Assembly: GCA_026770575.1 (NCBI GenBank)
Contig: MU657172.1
Location: forward strand, 524,690 to 537,394
Source of the DNA: Pelagophyceae sp. CCMP2097
Lineage: Eukaryota > Sar > Pelagophyceae
Length of the DNA stretch: 12,705 bases
Direction: 5' to 3'
Within the stretch, counting starts at the first letter, position 1, and each line of letters begins with the position of its first letter. The translations under genes were made by a program, and so were the position numbers. This document shows, in pieces, positions 1 to 9,002 of this stretch. The notes under the pieces are model-generated. The model was not told the origin of the DNA, did not search any database, and was given only the letters and a program-made list of their open reading frames with translations.

Positions 1-2
1 CG

Positions 3-472
3 CTGTAATTTACGGTAATTACAGGGAGGCCATAATCTGCTTTACCGTGGGCCTGTAATTTACCCCAGATTTACCCTCGCTATTTGGTAAATCCACGGGA
101 AAACGCGATGGCAGGCTTGGTCAGGCCGAGGGACCACCTGGTATTGTGGGCGAAAGCGAAGGACCGTGAGCACGAGGTGCCGGTCTACATGGCGCACCTG
201 CCCAAGGCCGCCATATCGCGGCCGGGCGTTCATCGGCTGGGCGGTAAATGGTGCACTTGGTCGGGCATCAGGCTCACAAGATGTCGCCAAAATTCGTATC
301 TCGGAAACCGCCTCGTCTTCGAGCTTGCCAGCTAGGTTCTCAGCCCCGGGAGGGGCCTCCCTACGCGCCTAGACCCATCGCAGCCCGAATCAGCGCGTTT
401 GAAAATATGAGCTTCCAATTACCCTGCAATTCTGTGTGTAAGGTAATTACCCGGCAGTTACTGTAATTACCA
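3..472. repeat. Intergenic region with GTAATTAC inverted repeats
   Basis: No convincing gene lies here; the short ORFs overlap each other in several frames without recognisable motifs. An 11-bp sequence, GGTAATTACAG, at 14-24 is matched by its inverse complement at 462-472. Positions 3-24 form an imperfect 22-bp palindrome. Positions 442-450 and 463-471 form a hairpin with 9-bp arms and a 12-base loop. Further related CTGTAATTTAC copies lie at 3-13 and 53-63. This could be the pair of ends of a small non-autonomous element of about 460 bp, but the ends are short and the left one is at the window edge, so this is only a suggestion. Confidence 0.4.
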
Positions 473-516
473 GACCCCCAAATCCTTTACACCGCAATTG
501 CCCACCTATAGGGATT

Positions 517-554
517 ACGCGAGTACTGTTTAAATTTACTGACGCGAGTACTGT
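517..554. repeat. Two-copy 25-bp-spaced direct repeat
   Basis: The 13-mer ACGCGAGTACTGT occurs at 517-529 and again at 542-554, and the bases after each copy are AT-rich and partly similar. It lies just right of the GTAATTAC repeats. No function can be assigned. Confidence 0.6.
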
Positions 555-1334
555 CGAATTAGATTATCACCGGAAATCTATTAATTATTTTTGGCTCGTG
601 AAGGCGGCTGGCGCTGCGCCGGCCACTCCCGCGAGACGCCCTGGGCGCGCTTGTTTGGCTTTTTCTTCAACTGCCTTATTTTGTCGAGTCTCTGCGAAAG
701 CTTCTTAATTTAGTAGTTAATCAAGTCTAAACCTTAGGGCCCAAATCAAAAGTCGATGAAGGCGCCAATGAGTTCCCGGCCAATTGAGACAGACGTTAGG
801 GGCACTGTGCCCGAACGTTATGTCCAAATTGGCCGGCAATTCCTTGCCTCCAAAGTAGGCTACTAAAATTTCGCGGTTTGAGACGTTTCTTCTTCGCGCG
901 CTGGTCTCCGAGGCGCCAACTAATACGACTGGAGGGGGCGGCAAGCGCGCACGCGCTAAAAAAAGTTATCTTCGGCGATTTCTGTTGTGCAAATTCGACA
1001 GTGCAACGTCCGTTTTTTTCATGGTGGCAGTGACGGCCCAAAAAAGAGTGACTGATGCCCCGCCGATCTACGAATCAAGAAGTGGCCGTAAGGACGGGGG
1101 TGTAAAAGGGGTTCAATTTATTCAAATCTTCCCCCAATTTGATTTTGACTCGGACTGCACAGTAAACACACACCGGATGTCATATGACGGGCATGCGGGG
1201 GCATGAAAGTTCAAGTTTTACAATGAGTTTAGAATATCGATCTAATCTGGTAGTGCTTTGCATGCCCCTAATACCCAAACGCAAGGGACAAAGGCCCCCT
1301 CCGGGGGTCTGCAGTACCTCCGGTGCGTCATGGT
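555..1334. other. Intergenic, no gene seen
   Basis: About 780 bases of mixed composition. Only short ORFs on both strands are present and none has a recognisable motif or clear coding character. A short GC-rich near-palindrome lies at 606-624. Nothing else stands out. Confidence 0.5.
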
Positions 1335-1361
1335 AAGAAGAAGAAGAAGAAGAAGAAGAAA
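1335..1361. repeat. (AAG)n microsatellite
   Basis: An uninterrupted AAG trinucleotide tract of about 27 bases. It would read as poly-Arg/Lys or poly-Ser depending on strand and frame, but no recognisable protein surrounds it, so it is treated as a simple repeat. Confidence 0.9.
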
Positions 1362-1884
1362 TTACAGGGCAGGCAGACCGGGAGGTCCGCCATCCAGTCC
1401 AGAAGGACACGCGTCGCGTAAGCCACCCCCCGCGATCACACATCCAGAGCATCTGACGGATGACCCACCCGCGTGACCAAGGCGCAGTCTGTGCGTTGGC
1501 ACCTGCCGATTTCGACGCAAGAACCGCCAGTTCCCTCGTTGCCCACCCATTGCGACGAGAGGCGGCTGGCACCGAAATCCACCACACACGAACACCACGT
1601 GTCAGGAGCCCCGAAATGGGGCGGAACAGGGGGGGTGACGGCTAGGGATGGCTCGACCACCTAGTGTCTCGGCAGCGAGGTTTAATCGCTCAGTGTGGGG
1701 CAAGGCGATACCGCTGGCCTGTGCGCGAGCGGCGACGCCGCGGGCTCGCGCGACGCTCCGAGGAGGCACCGTCTATGAGCCATCAGTTATAGAACTCTTT
1801 GCCGCGCGTCGTGCGCGGGCGGCAGGAGCTGCCGGTCGCGACTGGAGTCGAAGACCCTGACCTCGGGTGAGGCTCGTCCTTCTA
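1362..1884. other. Intergenic region with GC-rich cruciform
   Basis: No gene is supported. At 1723-1751 an 8-bp arm GCGCGAGC pairs with GCTCGCGC, and the sequence between contains a second small palindrome (CGGCGACGCCG), so the site can fold into a nested hairpin. This stretch lies 3' of the minus-strand gene that ends at 1885 and would include its 3' flank; no clear AATAAA-type polyadenylation signal is seen on the minus strand. Confidence 0.45.
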
Positions 1885-3620
1885 CTAGTCGCACGGCGCG
1901 ACCACCCGGAAGGCGGCCTGCAGTTTCGCCGGCGCCCGCGCGATGAGGTCGGGCAGTTCTGCGATGGCGTAGCGGGCCTCGGACGGCGCGGCGCCGCCGT
2001 CGAGCAGCTCTGTTTGCGCTTGCCACTTTGGTGCCTTGGCCGGGCCCTCGGCGTCCACGGGCACGACGTCGACGATTCGCCGCAGCTCGTCGCGGCCCGC
2101 GAGAGACAGGCCCTCGGGGGTCTCGGTGCGCTCCACCTGGACGATACGGAGGAAGGCGCCGACGTACTTTTCACGCAACTTGTCCCGCGCGCTCTTCCGC
2201 GCATCAACAATCGCCGTCGCCTCCCACTCCTCCGATGCGACGACGAGGTCCGGGCGCGCGTCGGCGTCGGCGAGGCGGCGCCATTTTGAAGGTTCGCCGT
2301 CGGGTGCCAAAGAGAGTCGAAACTCGTAGACGTCGTCTCGCCCGCGTTTCCCGCCCTCTGCGACGACGAGGTCGCAGTCAATGCCCCGCGGCGCCGCTTC
2401 TTTCGCTTCGATGCGAAGTTTGCGCGTCAACGCCGTCGAGGACAGCTCGCACGGCTTCTCCCTCGGCTTGGACCGCCGCAAGTGCCCGCGGCCCTCGAGC
2501 ACTTTAAAGTCGTCGTCGCAGTCGTCGTAGAGTGCCCTGCGCTTCGTCGGCGCGCCCGCGGCTCGTGCGCGGAGGACTTGCAGGTCGAGGAAGCGGCAGT
2601 CTCCGATTCGGACGACTTTGCATTTCCCAACGCTTTCCACAAACACCATGTCTCCTGGCCGCGGGTTCGGCGAGCCCTTGGGCCTGCGCAGCCGCCGGAT
2701 TCGTTCGGCGACGGCGGCGGCGCCTGTGGAGCCAAGCGCGTGCTCGAGGCGCCAGACGAAGCGCTCGACGGGCTGCGCGTCGATTGCCGCGAACCGGAGC
2801 TGCCGGTCGCGCAAGACGCCATCCTCGGAGAAGGTGCAGTCGGACCAGTCCGCAAACTGCGGGTCCTTGTGGCGCTGGCGGATGAGAACGTTGCGGAATA
2901 GAGTGCCCCGCGACTTTTCGCGCAATGGAAAGCCGAGTAAGTTGAACGAGTCGTAATCGCATACGTCCCCAGCCTCGGGCGCGTCGTCCCAGAGCCACTG
3001 CTTGGCAAAGCCACTTGGCAAAGGCTGTACCGTCAGCGTCTCGCCGTCGTCCGTCGCGAGCATTGTCGGTGACAAGAGCACGCCGCGGACGTCGCCGCGC
3101 GAGCTGCCGACGTCGCTTTGAAGTAAGCGCACGCGGTCGCCTCCGGCGACGATTCGGTCCTCCCGCCGCGCGCGGACCGCGAGGGCGTCGAGGATGAGGT
3201 GTTCTGAGGAGCCCACTTTTTGGGCCGCGAGCCAGCGCTTGTTTTCGCCGTGCGCCACAGGATTAAACCACGACTTGACCGCCTGCAGCACCACCGCGTT
3301 TTGCACCGCGCAGCCGTCGCGCAGACGCCAGAGGTCGTGCTTCGCGCGATTCCTGCGGACGCAGGCGCGGAACGAATCTTTCCACTCGTTTTGGCGACCT
3401 TTTCTACGCTCGTCGCCTTTGGGCGCCCTGGCGCAGGCCGCCCCCGGGGCGTCCTCGAACGCGGCCGCGAAGAGGTTGTTGCACTCGAAGAACATGTACG
3501 AGACGAGGCACGGATCCGACGAGAGAGCGTCCTAGCGGCGGCGAGTCCATCAAGGGCATCAAAGGCGTCGGCCTCGCAGGTCCCTGGACGTCCTTCGAGG
3601 ACCCCGAGAACAAGCGCCAT
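1885..3620 (-). CDS. Unrecognised large protein, probably frameshifted near its N-terminal end
   Basis: From the ATG at 3495 the frame is open for 536 codons and has a natural-looking mix of residues. I do not recognise a family. Residues about 279-310, including RPGDMVFV and LDLQVL, resemble a small beta-barrel (KOW/Tudor-like) segment, which is inference. The C-terminal third is rich in charged residues and Ala. The ATG at 3495 is unlikely to be the true start: the in-frame codons before it still look coding (SSDPCLVSY) until a TAG at 3532-3534. Another frame, open from the ATG at 3620, carries a similar-looking stretch (EADAFDALDGLAAA), so a frameshift or splice near 3530-3550 is likely. 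The ATG at 3620 follows a pyrimidine-rich CCTTTTCCAG that could be a 3' splice site. It may once have been one gene with the Tudor-like region at 4663-5853. It could be a domesticated or mobile-element protein; that is open. Confidence 0.6.
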
Positions 3621-4662
3621 CTGAGTCTGGAAAAGGCCCGTCTCCGGGCCCGTCTCCGGCCCGTATGGGACTGCGCAGCCAAACTCCCGAGCGCCCGGAG
3701 AGGAGCAGGGCGCATCGGACTGGCTGTCGAGGCCACATGTCGGACTGTACCCTCGGGCCGTCTCCGGACATTGAAAGGGCCGTCTGTGGCCCAGGATGGA
3801 TCGTCAGAGGTCCGTCGAGGGATCATCTCGGGGCCGTCGAGGACGGGGGCCGTCGAGAACACAGTCGAGGACCTTGAAAGAGTCGGCCCGTCTCCGGGCC
3901 CGTCTCCGGACCGTCGAGGGTCCTTGGGACTGGGTCCGTCGACCGGGCCGCCTCCGGGCCGTCGAAGACTGCAAGCCAGTTGGAAGTTGGACCGACCGTC
4001 GACCGGGCCGCCAAAGACTTTTCAAGGGCCCCAGTCGCATCGACGAGGGACTCCGAGGGACCGTCGAGTGTCCAGAGTCCGGAGGACTGGGGCCGGAGAG
4101 GACCGTAGAGGCCCAGTCTCTCGAGGTCCGTGTATCGTCCCTCCGAGTATCGTCCGTGTATCGGCCGTGTATCGGCCCTCCAAGGGGGCTGAGAGACCAG
4201 GGCCGGAGAGGCTCCCAAAAACAAATCCGGCCCTTCAAAGGACCGTCGAGCTTGCTCGTAGAGCGACCGACCTCTACGGGCCCACTCCTAGACGCCCCCC
4301 TCGGGCCGTCAAAAAATTCGACCGTCTCTGCGCCGCAGTCAGACCAGACCGTCCAAAGGGCCGTCTTCAGACTTTGAAAGGGCGCCCCGGGGGGGGATCC
4401 TCGAGGGACATTCAAGGGTCTGTCGAGGACCTGGTCCGTCCGTATTCGTCGGGCTGTCTCGAACCGAGGCCTCGGCTCGAAAGCCGTTCAGGCTCCAGTC
4501 GGATCGTAGAGGCTCAGGGCCGTCGAGCGTCCTTGGAGGGCCGTCAAGGAAGTCTCCGAACCTTCAAGGGGCCCCGGTCGGACTGTCGAGGGGGGCCGGT
4601 AAGGGACCATCGACAGTCCGTCGAGGAGCGAGGAGATCAGGGGGACCCTCGAGGGGCCACAT
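3621..4662. repeat. Low-complexity TCGA-rich repeat block (possible intron or insertion)
   Basis: About 1 kb composed of shuffled short words such as GGGCCGTC, CCGTCGAGG, CTCCGGGCC and CTTCAAGG. A 25-bp stretch made of two CCCGTCTCCGG units occurs identically at 3635-3659 and 3885-3909. Around 4130-4180 a GTGTATCGGCC-like unit is repeated in tandem. Stop codons are rare, so long frames exist on both strands (for example 3771-4751 plus and 3804-4415 minus), but their products are low-complexity Arg/Pro/Ser/Gly strings without domains. It sits between two minus-strand coding regions that may belong to one gene, so it could be a large intron, a degenerate minisatellite, or an insertion. Confidence 0.65.
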
Positions 4663-5853
4663 CTAAGGGGTGCTCGAAAGGGTCTTTTGCACAACAAAGG
4701 GATGGTCGAAAGGCACGCGCCACCGGTCCCTTTCGAAGAGACGCACTCTGAGGCGCCCGAGCTGCGGCGGCGACAGAGCGAGCTCGCCGAGGTTGACGGA
4801 GAAAAGCCTCGGCAGTCTCGCGTCGACGGGCACGCCGGCCGCGCCGTCGTCGGACTGCGCCAAGGCGTTGCGGACCTCGTACTCCTGTAGCTCGCACGGC
4901 GCGTCGCAATCGTCAAAGGCGACGTGGTACAGCGCCACGAACGGGCCGAACTTGGACGCGCGGACATTTGTCGACGACGCGTCGAGCCAGCCGCCGACGA
5001 CGCCTGTCGTCGAACGCCCTTTAAAGTCCACCGAGAGTCGCCGGCCCAGCCAATGCGACCCGGTCCGCCGCCAGTTGCGCTCCGCCGCGGGCTTCTTTGC
5101 CGCCGGCGCCGTTTGCGGCGGGTCCGGCGGCGGCGGGTTGGAATCGTCGAAGGGTTTGGGATCGTCAAACGCTATAAAATCCAGCAGCTGCGAAAACAGT
5201 GGGTCCCCCTGGAGCGGCGTCGCCCCTTGCAGGAACGCCACCTGCACGGGTGGCCGCGGGTCCGAGAGGAGTTTCTGCAGGACGTAAGCCACTTGCTTCT
5301 TGTCCTTTTTGTCGACGATGTCGTCCAATTTGAGCACGGCCACCCTTTGCCGAAAGTCGGGCGTCTCGGCATCGAAGAACGCGTCCACTTTTCCCACCCA
5401 CGCCGTGCCCTCGCGCGCGTAGTGCGTCTTCGAGTGGTCGCCGGGGCGGACGCGGTCGGGGGCGACGCGGCGGCCGCGGCCGCCGAGGATGTAGGCGACA
5501 TCCACGCTGCCTACCAAAGGCCGTCGACCGAAGCGCAAAGTGCCTCCTCGACCGCTCAAGCACGCACGCCCCCGCGCCGTCGGACGGCGCCGCCGTGGTC
5601 AAACCGCATCCCACGCATCCAACGCACCGTCAGAGTGCACCTCTGAAATCTTGCCCACGCCGCCGTCGCCGTTTCCGCGCAGCTCCGAGACGGTCACCAC
5701 GCAGCCGACCTCCAAAGCGACGGCCTCCAAAGCGACGGCCTCGAGCGCCGGCTCCTCCACGGGCGCGGCGGCGGGCGCGGCAGCGGCGCGCGCGGCCGCG
5801 GTGGAGCCGGCGGGCGGCGCGGCGGCGGTTCCGGGGCGCACCTTGCGCGCCAT
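4663..5853 (-). pseudogene. Tudor-like domain protein interrupted by in-frame TGA
   Basis: The ATG at 5853 begins an Ala/Pro-rich leader of about 50 residues, followed by a module ending GVGKISEVHSDGALDAW, which resembles Tudor/SH3-like modules. A TGA at 5599-5601 then stops the frame. The same frame reopens to 4663 but has no ATG at its head; the first start-like codon is TTG at 5559. It encodes another V-D-V-A-Y-x-L-G-G module, a Pro-rich linker, and a clear Tudor-like segment with LGRRLSVDFKG, VALYHVAFDD and LQEYEV. Between the two parts, another frame holds VLERSRRHFALR, which resembles the missing strand of the first module, so a compensated frameshift or an intron may explain the TGA. 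Tudor-like modules commonly bind methylated residues or act in chromatin or RNP complexes; binding here is not demonstrated. Only 31 bp separate its ATG from the end of the Sel1 gene. Confidence 0.55.
5712..5741. repeat. 15-bp tandem repeat inside coding leader
   Basis: Two exact copies of CTCCAAAGCGACGGC lie head to tail. On the minus strand they encode the repeated VALEA-type pentapeptide of the Ala-rich leader. The unit keeps the frame, so it looks like in-frame slippage. Confidence 0.8.
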
Positions 5854-5884
5854 TGGGCTGCCCTTTTCGCTAGGTTTCTCACGT

Positions 5885-6933
5885 TCAAACCAGCAAAACG
5901 CCGACCTCTAACCGTAATAAATAAGTGTTCAAAGAAAGGGTTGCGGCCCCTATCGCGGGGGTTGCTGCGCAAAAAGGGAAGGTTGCGCGACGGGCTAATG
6001 GTCCAACGAACGACACGGGCGAGAAACTGCTACGTTTATTTATGCACGAGGAACCTTCGGTCCCGATGGACCGCTCTGGAAAGCTTCCAGTTAAGATGCA
6101 ACGCTGGCCTTGCTTGAAGTGCATCTTCGCGTGGTCTTCGTCATCCGGAAGCCAAAGGCGGCAGAGTACGCCGTAGTACACGCCGAGGCGGAACATGGCC
6201 TCGGCGTTCAACAGAATAGTGGCGTCCATCCAGCATCGCACGGCGAGGTTGTCCGACTGTGGCACGCCGACGCCCTCGTAGTGCAAGACGCCGAGATCGC
6301 GTAGAGCGAGCGCGTACCCGTCGTCTGCTGCGCGTTGGAACCAGTCGGCGGCGGCGTCGGCGTCGGCGAGGACGCCGTCGTCGCCCTGCAACAAAGTCCG
6401 CGCGAGGACGAACTTGGCCTTCGTGTGGCCTTTGGCCGCAGCGATCCTAAGGCATACGACGGCGCGACGAAGGTCCTGCGGAGGGTCCGGCTGGCTGACG
6501 AGTAACCACGTGTAGAGGTGGTAGTACACGTCGGCGTTGCCGTGGTTCACGTGAATCATCAGCCGGCTAGTCTGTTCGGCGTCGGTGTAGTGCCCCCAGG
6601 CTCGGCAGTGCGGGCAGAGATTGGACACCTTCAGCCATGATGCGGCGCAGGGGACGCACAGGTACTGCGTGCAGCATAACTAGGCACACGCGTCACAGTT
6701 ACACTGGGCGCGAGGAGCCAGAGGCGCGCGCGCGCGCGCCGGAGGGATGCCCCAGCCGCAGGAGCACAGGCACCGGCGCGCAAGGACATGCAGCTTACCT
6801 GGACGGGAGTGACACCGAGTTCCGACGTCAGCGGGTCCGTGCAAACCAAGCACCGAACGCGATTGGAATGCGACAGAGCTTCGAGGTCGCGATAGCGAGC
6901 TTTCCGGTGTATCCTCGGTCGCCGCGGACGCAC
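5885..6933 (-). CDS. RING-like zinc finger plus Sel1-repeat protein
   Basis: The long second exon (6679 to 5885) encodes CVPC and CPHCR followed by about 3.5 Sel1-like repeats, each of about 37 residues. Hallmarks are AAAKGHTKAKFVLA, WFQRAADDGYALALRDLG, HYEGVGVPQSDNLA and NAEAMFRLGVYYG. The first exon supplies CLVCTDPLT. Splicing at CAG|GTAAGC and CTAG|TTA joins them in frame and builds a C3HC4-like finger: CLVC, then C-T-Q-Y-L-C-V-P-C, then CPHC. The usual His of a RING is Gln here. Sel1 repeats are protein-interaction scaffolds, and a RING fused to them suggests an E3 ubiquitin ligase-type adaptor; activity is inferred only. The 5' end is unresolved: the first exon has only non-ATG start-like codons (GTG at 6933) and no upstream ATG in frame, so another exon may lie further right. 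The last ~70 residues lose the repeat pattern and may be a run-on tail. Confidence 0.7.
6680..6798 (-). other. Predicted spliceosomal intron, 119 bp
   Basis: The donor reads CAG|GTAAGC, close to the eukaryotic consensus, and the acceptor reads CTAG|TTATGC. Removal restores a RING-like spacing of cysteines across the junction in phase 0. The alternative acceptor GCAG at 6665 also keeps the frame but loses the third-ligand cysteine. Without splicing, the second exon is blocked by the TAG that forms part of the acceptor. Confidence 0.65.
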
Positions 6934-7241
6934 GCCGCCGACGTGGGGCCTGTACCGCCGCCGCGAACAGGTCTTCGCGGCCAGTTGAAGAGGAGAGAGC
7001 GAGTAAGGACAGAGAGATTGGCCAATTTCGAACGTATGAGGGCCCTGTGGTTCGTGCGAGGTCGCGGCTTGTCAAATCGCGTTTGGCGCTCAGTAAGCGT
7101 ATGGTAAGAAGGGTCTACTTGGAATGCGCGCTCAAGGCCCGAACCTTAGCGGAGTCGAACTGCGCGCGTGGTGCCCTCTAGTGTGTTCCCCATTCTCCTG
7201 TAGTGAGTGAGCCTTGTGACGTGTGATGGTAAAGGGACGCC
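6934..7241. other. 5' flank of the RING/Sel1 gene, no other gene seen
   Basis: On the minus strand, about 6987-7020 is a strongly pyrimidine-rich run (CTCTCTGTCC, CTCTCTCCTCTTC), suited to a 5' UTR, a core promoter, or the tract of a further 3' splice site ending at a nearby TACAG. No TATA box is evident. Overlapping short ORFs have no motifs. Confidence 0.35.
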
Positions 7242-7318
7242 CCGGTCCAACGGACCGCAAAAATCCAACGGACCCCGAAGCGAAAGGGTCCGTTGGATTT
7301 TGCGGTCCGTTGGACCGG
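7242..7318. repeat. Long near-perfect hairpin
   Basis: The left arm 7242-7275 (34 bases) pairs with the right arm 7286-7318 (33 bases); the only difference is one extra A in an A run. The loop is CGAAGCGAAA. Each arm contains two TCCAACGGACC-type words, themselves partly palindromic. A further GGACCGCAAAAAT copy follows at 7317-7329. It could be a foldback element, a hairpin RNA source, or a cruciform site. No gene overlaps it. Confidence 0.9.
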
Positions 7319-7356
7319 ACCGCAAAAATAAAATTAAAACGTAACTCGGCCTACTC

Positions 7357-8094
7357 GGCCTATCTACGCACGGAAATTTCACATCCCTAGAGGGGATTAG
7401 GGCGCTGGGGCCGCGCGGGGGCGCTGCAGGCGGCTTTTGAGGGTAAAGGGGGGCGCACCAGGGTTACCCTAGGCCCAGGCCAAAAGGGCTCGGGCGGGAA
7501 GCGCGCCGGCGCCGCGGTACGCCCCGACCTTGGGTCGAAAAATAACTTTTTGAGAAGATGAGTTGTTCAGGTCAAAAGGGTTACTTTTTCGGAGGTCTTG
7601 GAGGTGGGGGTGCCAAGCTCGGTCGATGCCTGTTGGAATTGAGCGCTGGAAGGCTCCAGCGGCGTGCCTTGGTCTCGAAGGGGTGGCCCATACGTTCCCT
7701 GCGTTGCGGCGGCGCCCTGGGCGGGAAGTAGTTTGGCATGAGAGGGCACTTTGGGAGGTTGTGCTCGGGCCCTCACTGGACCCGTCACGCGCCGGTAGCC
7801 GGCGGAAGCCGCTCGTAGATGCCCCACGACCATCCCGGCGACCACCTCCCGTGCGCCGCGCGGGCATGTGCATAGGTGTTGCCCATTTTGGCATGAAATG
7901 CACCCCTAAACCGTGCCCAAACGGCGCCGAGGACGCCCCCGCCGCGGAGCTTTTTGGCCCGGGCAGCTAAACGGACCCCGCCGCGTCGGATCGCACCCTC
8001 AAACCCCGCCTGCCACCAACGCGCCAGCGCGCACTCGGCTTGCCAAAATTGGAATCGCCTCTAGGGATGTGAAATTCCCGCGTGTAGATCGGCG
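7357..8094. mobile_element. Putative non-autonomous element with terminal inverted repeats
   Basis: The left end 7357-7393 and the inverted right end 8058-8094 align without gaps at 32 of 37 positions, with an unbroken 19-bp core AATTTCACATCCCTAGAGG at 7375-7393 and 8058-8076. Similarity continues inward in the same order: GCAGGCGG..TTTGAGGGT at 7426-7444 against 7995-8013, and a GGCCAAAA..GGCGCCG block at about 7476-7518 against 7921-7965. The arms may therefore be near 190 and 170 bp, decayed. The interior has no recognisable transposase; short ORFs on both strands lack domains. No clear target-site duplication is seen. This fits a MITE or foldback-type element of unknown superfamily. Confidence 0.6.
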
Positions 8095-8344
8095 AATGGC
8101 CTAGGCTTTCTCTGTGCTTCGCTGGGGGGAAGCAGCCTGCGGGGCGGCTAGGTTCGGAGAATTTTCTGGGGACTCGGAAGACCCTTCAGACCCTGTTTAT
8201 ATAACACAGCTTCGCAATGCAATCTATGTGTCCGACAAAAAAGTCGCAAATCGGACCGGGAAGCCGCAACGCCGCGCGGATCTCCCTCAAAGAAGGCACA
8301 GGGATCTTTACCTAGGTCTAATGAACGCATAGGACCCTTGGGGT
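8095..8344. other. Intergenic, no gene seen
   Basis: A transition zone between the inverted-repeat element and the AT-rich island. It contains a TATA-like TTTATATAAC near 8197-8207, with no recognisable coding region downstream on the plus strand, so no promoter is called. Confidence 0.4.
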
Positions 8345-8950
8345 TCTAAATCCGTGACCTGGAAGGCCGTCATCTAGAGTCGACCATACGCAAGATAGTT
8401 TGATAAAGTTTAGAAAACGGGGATAATTTCGGTTGCGTTTTCTATCGAGCTTTCAGAGCCTGCTTGCTAGAGAATTTGCACTCCGCTTAACGAGTTGCGC
8501 ACGATAGCCGTTCCGTCTGGATAATTCATAAGTAAAGGTCGTATCATTTAATCATACGTATCGTAGTGCGATATTAGAGGATTAAAATTTTCGCGTTGAA
8601 TTCTAACAGACGAAACTCTCAAATCTTGAAAAAAATATTACCATATTAAAATCATGTCGTACTCTCTTTGAATTAAGGAGCCACATTGTTCCTCATGAAA
8701 ACTCTCCTTAATATTTTAGCATTTTTATCAGTCTATCACTTCTGAAAAATCTTCTAAAATCTTCTAAAATCTTATTAATATTCTATAAGCTCCAAAGTGG
8801 AATCTATCGATAAATCAAATCCCAAATTTCTAATAAAAAAAAGTTCCCTTCGTAAACTATTGAATCCATGAGAATTTTATGAAATTTCCGAAAAATCTTT
8901 AAAAAAATGCTTTTAAAGCGCGGAAGTTGCTTTTAAAGCGCGGGAAGAGT
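8345..8950. other. AT-rich island without ORFs
   Basis: About 600 bases with markedly lower GC than everything around them, full of A and T runs and stop codons in all frames. Short tandem repeats are included: an 11-base AATCTTCTAAA-type unit repeated near 8748-8772, and a 20-base-spaced repeat near its right end. It could be an origin, scaffold-attachment or transposon-derived sequence; nothing in it decides between these. Confidence 0.65.
8908..8943. repeat. 20-bp tandem repeat TGCTTTTAAAGCGCGG
   Basis: The 16-mer TGCTTTTAAAGCGCGG is present at 8908-8923 and 8928-8943. It contains the palindromic core GCTTTTAAAGC. It marks the edge between the AT-rich island and the GC-rich block to the right. 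Confidence 0.85.
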
Positions 8951-8956
8951 TCGTCG

Positions 8957-8988
8957 GATGAGCGTTGAGCGATCGTTAGATGAGCGTT
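8957..8988. repeat. Direct repeat GATGAGCGTT
   Basis: The 10-mer GATGAGCGTT occurs at 8957-8966 and 8979-8988, 22 bases apart, with a related GAGCGATCGTTA between them. It lies directly beside the tandem repeat at 8908-8943. Confidence 0.7.
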
Positions 8989-9002
8989 AACCCGGCGCGG
9001 GC

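Noticed and set aside
921..930. TAATACGACT, the first ten bases of the T7 promoter core
   Set aside because: The rest of the promoter (CACTATAGGG) does not follow, so this is a chance match and not a vector trace.
1773..2381. 202-codon minus-strand ORF in another frame
   Set aside because: Ser/Arg/Thr-rich shadow overlapping the 536-codon frame, with no motif.
1867..2507. Plus-strand ORFs opposite the 1885-3620 gene
   Set aside because: They are Arg/Ala/Pro-rich shadows of a GC-rich minus-strand coding sequence.
3771..4751. 326-codon plus-strand ORF
   Set aside because: It lies in stop-poor low-complexity DNA that is open on both strands, and its product is an Arg/Pro/Gly/Ser string without domains.
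8197..8207. TATA-like sequence
   Set aside because: No gene starts downstream on the plus strand, and the sequence borders AT-rich DNA where such matches are common.
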